Of a stretch of DNA of 64,000 nt, positions 31,501-41,199 are shown piece by piece; the first letter of the stretch is position 1, and the number at the start of each line of letters is the position of its first letter. The position numbers were made by a program, and so were the translations under genes. The stretch spans positions 13,973,891 to 14,037,890 of the forward strand of contig OX336349.1 of the NCBI GenBank assembly GCA_946902875.1, read 5' to 3'. This DNA comes from Nematopogon swammerdamellus (Eukaryota; Arthropoda; Insecta; Lepidoptera; Adelidae). Below the pieces are notes generated by a model, which was not told the origin of the DNA, ran no database searches, and was given only the letters and a program-made list of their open reading frames with translations.

Positions 31501-32750
31501 TGGATAGGCGGATATTATTGATAGCGGATAGATACGGAAACCTTCGCGCGCGAGTCAAACTCGCACTTGGCAGATTTTTTATTTTATGTCATATTCACGT
31601 TAAAGAAACACGACAACATAGCAGCGAAAAAGATTACTATGTACTATCTACCACACAAAGGTTACCATCGAAGATCCAAACAGAAAACGCACTACCCCGC
31701 AATGCAAACCTTATCAGAAATATGGCCACACCATAACTGCATAAAGTTATATCGATGTGTCAATTATTCGGAGTTATTATAATCATTTTGTAAGTTGTTA
31801 TGATTGTATACATTAAAAGACCACTTCATTCATTGCTTCGACCCCTATCCTCTGCATTGATCTTCCTTATCGTTGCCTCATATCCGCGGATGTTCCATTG
31901 TCGCGACGTCACTCAGTCCGCCATCCTGGGGGACTAAAAGCTTAGGAGCTTAAATATTTTAAAGTAAATCTAAAAGGTTTCCAAGAAATAGAGATATTGC
32001 ACAACAATGCCAAAGTTTTGCTTTGTAAATGGTAGATACGTCAAATGTACTGCTTATCCCAGTGCAGAGAATGGGTTCTACAGAGCAAGGCTGATTGAAA
32101 TAAATTTATTTCTTCTATAACTTCTATAAGAATTAACTTCACCGCAAGGAAGCAGACATAATAGGCGAATGGAGATACGAATTGAGAGACAAAATTATTT
32201 CTTCGTATTTCTGAAAATTATAAACAGTATTTTCGTAGCGTTCTCAGGCGCCGCTATCAAAACCCTATTACAAGTGAAATATATGCCCACTTCTTCAGTG
32301 CCCTTCTCAAAAAATAAGGAAATCTCCGCCCCAGACGGCCTTTCCCCTTTCTCGAAGCTCGAATGTTTCGCATTTATATATCTAATTTACGTGCAGATTC
32401 CTATGACAAAAAATAAATTACATCATTAAGTAGAATTTATATTATGTCCGAAGAAAGACAGCTCGATTCTGTTCCATCTACGTAGCAATGCTCTGAAGGA
32501 GCATACGTATTAGCCCCTTTCATCTAAATGACTTTATTGTAGAAGTGTTACCACCACCCCTAATAAATATTTTATGGAAACTAAAAACAAATCTACATCA
32601 AGGCCACATCAAATTGTTCAATTTGATAAGTGAGCCCATGTTCCTGGTATATGGGATGGTCGCGCCGGCATCATAGAACTGGATGGTACAAACATTTTCA
32701 CTATTTTCATAGCCATGCCAACTTTTCAGCGCTTTTGTACGAAATGTTGC
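31501..32750. other. No gene recognised
   Basis: A 37-codon frame from 32009 (MPKFCFVNGRYVKC...) lies after a GC-richer segment with TCAGTCCGCCATCC; too short to call. The rest is AT-rich without named repeats. Confidence 0.35.
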
Positions 32751-32754
32751 ATAG

Positions 32755-32998
32755 AAAGAAGGTAAAGTAAGGAATTACCTACCACTCAACCTAGGAAGTA
32801 AAGTAAGGAACTACCTACCAACTAACCTAGAAGGTAAAGTGAGGAACTACCTTCCAACAACCAAGAAGGTAAAGTGAGGAACTACCTTCCAAATAACCAA
32901 GAAGGTAAAGCGAAAATCTACCTTCCAACCAACCTAGAAGGTAAAGTGAGGAACTACCTTCCAACCAACCAAGAAGGTAAAGTGAGAAACTACCTTCC
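32755..32998. repeat. 36-bp minisatellite, left block
   Basis: About seven units of AAGGTAAAGTGAGGAACT followed by ACCTTCCAACCAACCTAG, 35-36 bases each. 36 bases equal 12 codons, so parts stay open (RNYLPTNQEGKV), but units of 35 bases break the frame. It continues at 37864, beyond a 4.86-kb insertion. Confidence 0.9.
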
Positions 32999-33187
32999 AA
33001 ATTGTAACGTAGCCGTTGACCTCCGTTCCAATTTTCGAAGGATAGGTTCTGTTTCCTAGTTTTCTAACAAAATAAACGCTTGTTTTCAAAGGAAAGATTA
33101 AATATTTTTATTCAGAGTGCAAAGTTAAATCAACAATAATAATATAAGTAAATAAACAATAGAGAGAGAGAGAAAGATAAGATTAAC

Positions 33188-33535
33188 GGGGACCCACTAG
33201 TGGCCCACCGAACTAAGGTTAGCAAGAGGACCCTCTGGAGGCCCACCAAGCTAACGGACAGCGTGAGGACCCACGAGAGGCCCACCAGGCTAGCTAATGG
33301 CAAGGGGACCCACTGGAGGCCCACCCAACCAAGGAACAGCGAGAGGATCCACAAGAGGCCCATCAAGCCAAGGACAGCGAGAGGACCCACTAGAGGCCCA
33401 CCAAGCCAAGGACAGCGAGAGGACCCACTAGAGGCCCACCAGGCTGGGGAACAGCGAGAGGACCCACAAGAGATCCACCAGGCTGGGAAACAGCGAGAGG
33501 ACCCACTAGAGGCTCACCAAGCTGGGAGGTGAGTC
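33188..33535. repeat. Minisatellite inside the LTR
   Basis: About nine units of GAGGACCCACTAGAGGCCC plus ACCAAGCCAAGGACAGC, 36-39 bases, more diverged at the 33.2-kb end. The plus-strand open frame here (GPTRGPPSQGQRED-type) is a by-product of the period. Confidence 0.85.
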
Positions 33536-34049
33536 TGACCCGAGAAGCGGAGCCGAACTGACTCTACTATGAACGTTCACCCCTCTGCCGTCCGATGGCA
33601 AAATCGTGCAAGTCGAAAACATTGGTTTTGAGATAATTCCGTTTAAAGTTTTTTGCCTTCTTTGTTTCATAAAGTTTGATTTATGTATTTTCTAGTTATG
33701 AAAAATATACAGAAAGAAGCATTTTTGTACCCTTTTCATGGGAGGTGTAAAAAAAAACCACTATTTACTTTATTTTAATAACAATGTTAAAAAACCTACT
33801 CTGGCGGAACATTCACTAGATAAGTATTGAAAATCCATATGCCAAACTACGGCAAGTCTTGAGTTGCAGTTGTTTACCGTAATCTTTTAGCTTCTAGCTT
33901 GTATTGAAAATGCCCATAACTCTAGTTGTAATGATTTGCCTTGAGAAAGAGATTTGATTTGAGAAAGAGCTTAAAGGGCAAGAGATAAATAATAATTGGT
34001 GCTTTAAAACATTTGCTATTTATATATATACAGAATATATTGAGTATTG

Positions 34050-36080
34050 CTTAATTTGAAAATCGTGGTGGTTCTGGGGGGAATGGAGATGTTCATTCCC
34101 AGCGCCCTCGTCCACCCCGGTGGTAAAAGCCAGTCGGTGCTGAAGCTGTCGCAGCTAATGGCGCAGCTTACCGTACATGGTCGTGCGCTGCGCTCGTGCC
34201 AGAGGTGATCCTAACATCTCCGAACTGAAGAAAGAATACAACCGCCTCTCCAGTTCCTGCAAGAGGAATGTTGTCAAGGCAAAATTCGAGCATATCGGCA
34301 GAGTTGGCGACAGGCTGAACCAGCACCCAACTGAGAGCCGTGAGTTTTGGTCTCTCGCCATATCTGTCGAGTCGAATTTCTGCCGCTCCTCACTTCCGCT
34401 TCTGCAATGTTCTGGGGGCTCACTTGCTCACTCCGCAAAGGAGAAAGCCGACTTACTGGTGTCTCTGTTTGCGGGGAACTCTAACCTGGACGATGAGGGT
34501 GCCATTCCTCCATCCATAAGTAGTTGTGAGAACTGATCCTCGCCGGAAGTACAGTTGCGACAATGAACTGTCCGGGCGGAGCTTCTCTCCCTAGACACCA
34601 GGAAGGCGAGTGGGCCGGATAGGATTCCTGCATTGGTGTTAAAACGGTGTGCTACCGAGCTGGCTCCAGTGCTGACGCGCCTTTTCCGCCTCTCTTACTC
34701 CCCTTGCCGTGTGCCGGCAGCCTGGAAATCTGCGTTTGCCCAAGCAGTTCCCAAAATGGGCGACCGGTCAAACCCGTCCAACTTCCGACCCGTCGAATTA
34801 CCGACCTCCCTACTCTGTAAGGTGATAGAGCGCATTATCAATGCACAGCTCATGACGTACTGGGAGACAAATCACCTCATAAGCGATCGGCAATATGACT
34901 TCCGGCCAAACCGATCTGTAGGTGATCTCCTAGCGTACGTCACTAACCTTTGGGGGGAATCGCTTGAAGGATATGGTGAATCCTTGGAAATTGCCCTCGG
35001 TATTGCCAAGGCATTTTAAAGGGTTTGGCACAAGTCGCTCTTGGGAAAGCTTCCGGCGTATGGACTCCCTTCTGGCCTATGCGACTGGGTCGCCGACTTC
35101 CTACATGGGCGTAGCATTCAGGTCCTGGTGGATAGTTGCTCGTCGGACTCCATGTCAGTGAATGCCGTCGTCCCACAGGCATCTGTGTTGTCACCCACAC
35201 TGTTTCTTCTGCATATCAATGATATGCTGCCACTGGGCAACATACATTGTTATGCGGATGACAGTACGGCACACGGATCCTACACCAGTCACCCTTCAGT
35301 CAGACGGGATGTTGTGGATGAGAAGAGGCGAAGACTTGTGTCTGAACTGGAACAAACGCTTGGGTCTATTTCCGAATGGGGCCGTAGTAATTTGGTCGAG
35401 TTCAACGCTTCCAAAACAAGTCTGCGCGTTCAGTGCAAAAATAACGGCGTTTACACCAGCTCCTTGCTTCCAGGGCACGTCGCTAAAATTAAGCGACCAC
35501 CTCGGGGTCCTCGGAGTCGAACTGTTGCACGACCTAAATTTTCGACCCCATATCGAGGGCAAGGACAAGCTGGCTTCTAAAGAGCTGGGCGTACTCAATA
35601 AGTTGCGACGGTACTTCACGCCGGGCCAAAGGCTGCTTTTGTATAAATCGCAGATTAGGTCCTGCTTGGAGTACTGCTCGCACTTGTGAGATAGCTCAGC
35701 TAAATACCAGCTTGCGCCTTTGGATTCGATCAAGCGTCGAGCCGTGCGACTAGTGCGCGACCCCGATGTGTCCCGCGATCTAGAACCACTGCAACTCCGT
35801 AGCGCCCCAAGTTTGTTCTATCGCTGATTCCATGGGGAATGCTGGGAGGAGCTGTTTAACGCGATCCCGCCGTCCCTTTCCACCTCCGCACAACACGCAC
35901 TGGGCAGGGATTGCATCCCTATACGCTTGACTTACCACGGATATGTACCAATCGGTTCTGCAGATCCTTCCTCCACAGAACTGGTAAACTCGGGAACTCC
36001 CTGCCCACATATTTCCCCCCAAGTATAGTCTCGGGTCCTTCAAAACTCTAGCAAGAATCTAGACTTTGTCAAACTCTAGC
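34050..36080 (+). pseudogene. LINE-J reverse transcriptase, most complete copy
   Basis: Jockey-like non-LTR ORF2 with several frame breaks. Order: ISELKKEYNRLSSSC linker; KASGPDRIP-type motif near 34600; FRPVELPTSLLCKVIERIIN; LISDRQYDFRPNRSVGDLL; LGIAKAF then a stop where the family has a D-x-V-W continuation; VPQASVLSPTLFLLHINDML; catalytic YADDS at 35251-35265, intact; LGVLGVELLHDLNFRPHI; GSAKYQLA-type end and FPPKYSL region. The N-terminal endonuclease is missing. It probably targeted DNA already inside the 3.3-kb element. Damage rules out activity. Confidence 0.85.
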
Positions 36081-36083
36081 CTT

Positions 36084-36540
36084 TTAACCGACTTCAAAAA
36101 AAGGAGGAGGTTCTCAATTCGACTGTATTTTATTTTTGTTACCTCAGAACTTTCGACTGGGTGAACCGATTTTGATGATTCTTTTTTTATTTGAAAGCTG
36201 GTGCTTCCCGTGTGGTCCCATTTCAATTTGGTCAAGATCGGATTGAAAAGCTAGGCGGAATCGCGAGGCCGAAGGCCGGGCGATTCCGCTGAGTACATTA
36301 ATAGCAAAAAATTACCAAGAAAAAACTGTGAAATAAAAAACTATTTAAAAAAATATAAAAACCGCCTTCAATAATGTGTGAAATAAAAAAAATCTAACCC
36401 TAGAGTTGAAGGCGGTGCTAAAGCAAGCAAAAATAACCGACCGCCTTCAAATCTAGGTTTCGATTTTTTTTTATTTCATAAATTTTTGACGGTGGTTTTT
36501 ATATTTTTTGAAATAGTTTTTAAGGGATCGCGTATTCTGC
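36084..36540 (+). repeat. N-repeat with fold-back end
   Basis: Opens TTTTAACCGACTTCAAAAAA and AGGAGGAGGTTCTCAATTCG, has GTCAAGATCGGATTGAAAAG and GAGGCCGAAGGCCGGGCGAT, then an inverted pair around AACCCTAGAGTTGAAGGCGG and CCGCCTTCAAATCTAGG. The layout gives the full order for the truncated copy at 3269. It follows LINE-J directly. Confidence 0.8.
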
Positions 36541-37041
36541 ATTTTTTTCCTCAGGAGGGGTGATCATAGCCGGTGTTTGTGGTAAAGCATTCGTTGTCAT
36601 ATCCGTCGACAAGGCGCGTCACCACCGTCACTCACATGGCAGACTACTGTAACTTGAGTTATTGCGTATTGCCTTGTGGAAATATGAAGTGGCAATTTTG
36701 CGGCAAACTCAAACAACTGTACTTGCTTTATTTTGCCATCTGGAATGAAAATTTTACCGACTTGCAGCAAATTTTAAATGCTCTAAATTCGTCTAGAAAC
36801 ACGTTATTAGAAATCTGCCTTCACATATAGATAGGTTATGACTAGAGAAATCGTTTGAGCCATGTTACGGCAAACTCGTGTAACTCGAGTTGCATGAGTT
36901 TGCCATCGGACGGCAGCCCTTTTATATGCTTCCAAGCCGGCCGCTGATTGGTCGGCTCTTCCCGCCATGCCGCGCGACGTTCGATATTGCGCGCTGCTGT
37001 TCGTATTTTAAACTTGTGACGCGACAGGTGCTCACGTCACA

Positions 37042-37051
37042 TTCCCCCCTC
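37042..37051 (-). other. Polypurine tract of the LTR element
   Basis: Minus strand GAGGGGGGAA directly before the LTR start TGTGACG; such tracts prime plus-strand synthesis. The preceding codons read EN, LL, REGG, matching the common end of gypsy-type pol just before the LTR. Confidence 0.7.
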
Positions 37052-37383
37052 ACGTAGGAGATTTTCCACCTGGGAAAATATAAACATTTCAATTAATACT
37101 TTAAACTAGATTCTGTTCTTATGACTTTCCTTGACATAATTAATAAAAAAAAATCCTGTATTTTTTTCCCTGTTTATCTTTTTTTATCCCCCCCCCTTCT
37201 TTTTTTACCTCGCTTGCTTGGCTTTTCATTTCTTTCTTTTCTACGCCTTTTTTTCTCCTGTTTCTAAATAATCCGTCGTCTGCTCGTCCACCATAATTTT
37301 CAAAATGTCCTCCTCTTCCTCTATCGACTTTATTTTCTCCGGGCAATTCCTCATTTCCAACAATATTTCTTTCACTTCTTTAT

Positions 37384-37857
37384 CTAAATTTTTTTCCTCC
37401 TTGCGACTGGTTCGTTTGTTTTCAATTTAATTTTATGTTCAATTAATGACGTCACCTTCCTATTGTGTCTCAGTTTTGGTAATTCCGTACTTAGAAATTC
37501 CTTTAATTGCTCCTCTTCACTATAATTAAGATGCTTGTTCTTCATACAATTCAAATTTTCTTCCTTACTCATGTCTTTAATTTCCCACTTGAATCCAAGT
37601 TTATTCAGTAGATCCATTCCTATTATTTTTCTTGAACTTAATTCTGGCAGTACATAAAATTTATATGTCAATTTAATTTTGTTTATTTCTATTGAAACAG
37701 TGATGCTTTCCTTTATTTTATTCTTGAATTATCTGCCATTGATACATCTATTGTTTCTCATAAATTGTAATCCTTTCTCCCTACAGTAATCAGTACAACT
37801 TTTGTCTATAAATGAGTGTTCTGCTCCTGTGTCCATTAATGCTTTATTCTCCTATTA
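37384..37857 (-). pseudogene. pol fragment: retroviral-type aspartic protease to RT start
   Basis: Minus strand shows ALMDTGAEHSFID with the D-T-G-A active-site motif at 37822-37833, a stop and shift near 37735, then FYVLPELSSRKIIGMDLLN, where I-x-G-M-D-L-L is the second conserved protease block, and a linker to LIEHKIKLKTNEPVARR, which resembles the entry to reverse transcriptase. The RT core never follows; the sequence changes to a lysine/glutamate-rich frame (about 37140-37380) of unclear origin. An element protein, now broken. Confidence 0.75.
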
Positions 37858-37863
37858 CAAAAT

Positions 37864-38105
37864 AACCAAGAAGGTAAAGTGAACCTACCAACCAAACGGG
37901 AAGGTAAAGTGAAAAACTACCTACTAACCTAGATGGTAAAGGAGAACCTACCTTCCAAACAACCTAGTAGGTAAAGTGAGGAACTACCTTCCAACCAACC
38001 AAGAAGGTAAAGTGAGGAGCTACCTACCAACCAAACGGGAAGGTAAAGTAAAGAACTACCTTCCAACCAAGAAGGTAAAGTGAGGAACTTCCTACCAACC
38101 TAGAA
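37864..38105. repeat. 36-bp minisatellite, right block
   Basis: About seven units (AAGGTAAAGTGAGGAACTAC, CTTCCAACCAACC) of the same family as 32755-32998, ending CCTACCAACCTAGAAAAATG. Before the insertion both blocks were one array of about 490 bases. Confidence 0.9.
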
Positions 38106-38276
38106 AAATGAAATTTAAATTAAATTTATCTTTATGTATGACCCGTACTGTGGGATATTTCGTGTTCATGAACGTTTCAAATTAGAAATCAAATTTACAA
38201 GTCGAATAAAGAAAAAATTGGTACCAAAAATGAAAAATATCCATCTTAAACCTTATCAGTATCACACTATCTAATG

Positions 38277-38424
38277 GAGGGAAGGAGGATCATCCTTTAA
38301 TATTGTTTATAGTTCCACTAATCTTAGGATTATCTCACGGATATGGAAGGAGAGGTTGTACATACATTTCCTACCGGTAATATTAAGATTAGCGCAATTA
38401 GAGGATAATCCTCCTTCCTGCAAC
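38277..38424. mobile_element. Short inverted-repeat element
   Basis: GGAAGGAGGATCATCCTTTA pairs with AGAGGATAATCCTCCTTCC, and TTCCACTAATCTTA pairs with TAAGATTAGCGCAA. Arms about 50 bases, roughly 148 bases in all. No coding sequence. Confidence 0.65.
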
Positions 38425-38787
38425 TGAGCCGTATGCGATGTCCTTCCAATGAAGTGTCTTCAATTTTAAAACGACTACGAGTACCGTAGCTATGTGTAAA
38501 ATCGTCTATTTTCATGTTTATAAAATTGTAAACTTCGCCGTGTTAAATTCTCCCACTTAACCTTCCTTAGAAATTCGATAGATTTTGAGAAGATACGAAG
38601 CTACAAGCTTTCTGCGTGTCAGTCGGTGTGACAGTTGTCGCATCTTACGAAGGCACATGGGCTGTATAATATTTTTTTTCCAATACATAAATTTTTACTG
38701 TTACCCTCAAAGTATGCATTACCCGGTCAAAGTGACAATAGGAGTGGCCGGTAAGGTCAATGCCTGAGCTAAAGATATCAAGCTAAA

Positions 38788-39066
38788 GTGGCGATTGGCC
38801 GAGTGGTTTTGGCGTCGGCTTCTCTTGCGAGAAACCCTAGGTTCGAATCTTGTCGGTGTGCACCAACTAGTTTTTCTGAAGGAAAAATTAACGTGCATAC
38901 CTACACCGGGTGCTTCACCGTTCGGAACCGGTGTAAAACTGTAGGTCCCTTCCCTTGTCCCTTACCAGGTGGTAGGCTCAAATTGTAGCCGACTAGATTG
39001 GTACCACCGTACTGGATGTAAGATGGCCGCATAGCAGCCTCGACTGTGTTCCCCTCTACTCAGTAG
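38788..39066 (+). mobile_element. tRNA-headed SINE sharing the SINE-S body core
   Basis: Opens GGCGATTGGCCGAGTGGTTT (box A, leucine/serine tRNA-like) and has box B GGTTCGAATC at 38840-38849. Then ACCGGTGTAAAACTGTAGGT, CCCTTCCC and GATTGGTACCACCGTACTGG, the SINE-S core, followed by its own 3' part (AGCAGCCTCGACTGTGTTC). It is not a functional tRNA: the acceptor ends do not pair. The end is cut close to the MITE at 39097. Confidence 0.8.
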
Positions 39067-39096
39067 CCAGCAATTCAAAGGGACGTCTCAGATGTT

Positions 39097-39278
39097 GTAC
39101 AGGTCGGTTAACTAAAGCTGGCACGTACAAAGTACTCACACCAATGCAATTGCCCGCGTGCGAGTGAGACGTCGCACTGCATACGCATCACGAAAACCCG
39201 ATCTGTCTCACTCGCACGCGGGCAATTGCATTGGTGTGAGTACTGTGTACGTGCCAGCTTTAGTTAACCGACCTGTAC
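39097..39278. mobile_element. Inverted-repeat element, 182 bp
   Basis: Arms of about 74 bases, outer end GTACAGGTCGGTTAACTAAA, inner end GCGTGCGAGTGAGAC, with one small length difference (CAAAGTACT against AGTACTGTG). The ends share the GTACAG start with M1 but nothing else. No coding sequence. Confidence 0.85.
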
Positions 39279-39347
39279 GTTTAGTAACAGGCTACGGAAA
39301 CCTAAAACCTATAATATAGGTATATACGTCCATTTTATATTTATATC

Positions 39348-39470
39348 ATCACCTGCTACATCGGTGATATCAGCCCCCCGCACCTTGTTCCTGTAGAAAT
39401 TAGTTGTCGTACCAGTGCTTCATGTTGGTGTCGCGTCAGCTAAACTGAAGTAATCGGAAAACGCAGTGTC
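39348..39470 (-). mobile_element. SINE-S 3' fragment
   Basis: ATCACCTGCTACATCGGTGA, TATCAGCCCCCCGCACC, ACCAGTGCTTCATGTTGG and AAACTGAAGTAATCGGAAAA follow the inverted SINE-S body with many changes; an older copy. Confidence 0.65.
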
Positions 39471-39924
39471 TTCGTGAGGCGCAACACGTACACTTGTGTA
39501 GGGGTGTGCAGCTTTTATTAATCGTATTTCCAATTAAGTTTCAGCGTTGTGACAGCAAAGCGTCCGGCGCACGCCTCACTGGAGCATCCTCATCCTTCTA
39601 GAACTGCGTCACGTGCCTGCAATAATTACAAGTAATGTAACCGGAACTAATACTCGAATATACGGATTGTAACCCGATCCGTAGTTGATAGCAAAAATGT
39701 GAAACTCAAATCATCGAAAACATTTACTTGTCTCTGTAATGCCTACAGAGACAAGTTAGAACCGGGTAAAACCAGTTACCAGGTCCATTTGGGTGTTCCG
39801 TTCTTTAGTGGCGTTGGTATAAACTTTTCAAAATCGCACCGCTTCTCAAAATCTTATCTTTATGGTACCGCGAAAATAGAAAACGGTCTTCCGGCGTACG
39901 AACAAATTAAGTGACGTCCTTCTT
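39471..39924. other. No gene recognised
   Basis: A 71-codon frame at 39699-39914 has no motif that I recognise and no supporting signals. Confidence 0.35.
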
Positions 39925-40080
39925 CTCCGCCTCATGCCTGGCCGCCTCACCGAGAATGGTTCGCGAGGAGAGGTGTTATTGGTTGTGTATGATTTTCATC
40001 ATGCATGGTGGCTGGTCCAACGGTCAGTCAAAACTGACCACACACGCACATGCCGGTTCTCTATTATATAGAAAACAAAT
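39925..40080 (+). repeat. T-repeat, promoter-like, copy 1
   Basis: CTGGCCGCCTCACCGAGAAT, GGTTCGCGAGGAGAGGTG, TTATTGGTTGTGT, then ATGCCGGTTCTCTATTATAT AGAAAA. Copies at 43645 and 61380 share the order: GCGCCTC, GTTTCGCGAGGA, an ATTGG box, and a TATA-like element about 100 bases on. It looks like the upstream region (perhaps an LTR) of an element otherwise absent. Confidence 0.55.
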
Positions 40081-40511
40081 AATTTTAAATTAATTTGTTT
40101 TAAGCGATTCATAGTGTGAATGAAAGTCAGTTAATATATGTATTACTACAGAAAATAAACAGAGTAAGCTTCGACTTGTAATTAAAGGGCACACAGGAAG
40201 TGGTACTATTACAAGACTGAGAATATAAGGATGGTATTAATTGGGATTGTGTCCTTATCGGGATTAAGCTTTGATATTGAGAAGGTCCGGAAGCACTTGT
40301 TCATTGTTAGATTGAGTGGAAATTGTTTTGCCATTTATATATCTACATGTTTGTCGGTTAATTAGTGTAACATAATATGTGATTTTTAAGTATGAAAAGT
40401 ATTAATCTAGGTATTACCATTTAAGGAAATTCATTAAAATCCAAATATGATTTGAACCATTAAATACATTGGACTGTATATTCAATCTACGATTGGATTC
40501 AAAAGGGGAGT

Positions 40512-40850
40512 TTTTTTTATAGAAACTGACATGGTTGGCTACATCACTATCATACTATCACATCACGTGGTATGCCCATAACACATATGTGAACTAGGTG
40601 CCATGTCAGTGCTTCCCTTTGGTCGTACCGGCCGGCTACTATGAATCGAACGGAAAACACGAAAAATTAATGTAACCTTTTCGACCGATCATCCATTCAG
40701 TGCGGTGGTACCATGCCGGGCGGTGCCAAGTGGTACGGTGTACCGTACCACTTAGTAAAGTAAGAGGGGTAGGGCTCCACAGTTTTACATGAAAACCGAA
40801 CCACGGTCGATCGATCGCACCAGCGATCTACCGAAGCTGGCATATTACCA
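40512..40850 (-). mobile_element. SINE-S, head without 5S segment
   Basis: T-run, ATAGAAACTGACATGGTTGG, the inverted body, GTGGTACCATGCCGGGCGG, GGGCTCCACAGTTTTACATG, ending GCACCAGCGATCTACCGAAG. The head matches the 15344 form. A GTACGGTGTACCGTAC palindrome expanded within the body is private to this copy. Confidence 0.8.
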
Positions 40851-40935
40851 TTTGCTGAGTTAATGCCAAGAGGAATTCTTTGCAAGCTAGCCTATGGATG
40901 TGGGAAAGGCGCATGGGGACGAATACTTAAAATAA

Positions 40936-41189
40936 TTTTTTTTTTTTTTTTATGGAAACTGACACGATTGGCTACCATCACCTACAACATCCGTGATGTC
41001 AGCCCATAACACCGGGTGAACTTGGTGCCACGTCAGTGCTTCCCTTCGGTCGTGCCGGCTACACTGAACTGGACGGAAAACACAAACTATTTACATAGCC
41101 GTTTCGACCGACCTTTCATTCAGTGCGGTGGTACCAACCCGGGCGGGTTAAACCCTGCCACCTAGTAATATAAGAAGGGAGTCATATCC
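40936..41189 (-). mobile_element. SINE-S, headless, 10-bp TSD
   Basis: CTTAAAATAA at 40926-40935 and again at 41190-41199. Between them: a T-run, TATGGAAACTGACACGATTG, the inverted body, ending GAAGGGAGTCATATCC. In element direction it starts GGATATGACTCCCTT, immediately after the A-head junction seen at 12058, so no head of any kind came along: a 5' truncation at a module border. Confidence 0.85.
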
Positions 41190-41199
41190 CTTAAAATAA

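Larger units (their letters stand above)
33585..36916. mobile_element. 3.3-kb inverted-repeat element with 4-bp TSD
   Basis: Ends CTGCCGTCCGATGGCAAA (33585-33602) and TTTGCCATCGGACGGCAG (36899-36916) are exact inverses; similarity continues for about 14 more bases (TCGTGCAAGTCGA against TCATGCAACTCGA). CCCT flanks both sides (33581-33584, 36917-36920). Subterminal parts repeat GGCAAACTC / ACGGCAAG motifs. No transposase is recognised; a LINE-J copy and an N-repeat fill the centre. The 4-bp target would suit several superfamilies, so class is left open. Confidence 0.8.
33003..37041 (-). repeat. LTR (about 700 bp when the nested insert is excluded)
   Basis: Minus strand starts TGTGACGTGAGCACC after a polypurine tract and ends GGCTACGTTACA, the TG...CA form of LTRs. 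It contains a TATA box (CATATAAAAGGG, 36917-36928 region), a minisatellite of ~36-bp units, and AATAAA at 33107-33112. The nested inverted-repeat element entered at the AGGG directly after the TATA box, which would cut promoter from start site. Confidence 0.75.
33003..37859 (-). mobile_element. Truncated LTR retrotransposon inserted in minisatellite
   Basis: AAAT lies at both borders (32999-33002 and 37860-37863), and uninterrupted units read CCAAATAACC, so this is a target duplication. On the minus strand the insert holds, in order: protease-region pol sequence beginning TGTAATAGG, a non-pol-like stretch, a polypurine tract, and one LTR ending CGTTACA. The upstream LTR, gag and most of pol are missing. 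Without the nested 3.3-kb element it is about 1.5 kb. Protease plus an LTR just after a REGG-ending ORF fit the Ty3/gypsy group; not certain. Too damaged to be active. Confidence 0.8.

Noticed and set aside
32009..32122. THAP-like start MPKFCFVNG
   Set aside because: Cysteine spacing does not fit the C2CH pattern and the frame stops after 37 codons.
32755..32998. CRISPR-like regular repeats
   Set aside because: Units are contiguous with no unique spacers; eukaryotic context; a minisatellite.
32874..33059. 12-residue protein repeat (RNYLPTNQEGKV)
   Set aside because: Unit length varies between 35 and 36 bases, so the frame breaks in the array; the array also lacks a start or other coding signs.
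38788..38865. A functional tRNA-Leu or tRNA-Ser gene
   Set aside because: Boxes A and B are present, but the acceptor arms do not pair and SINE body follows.
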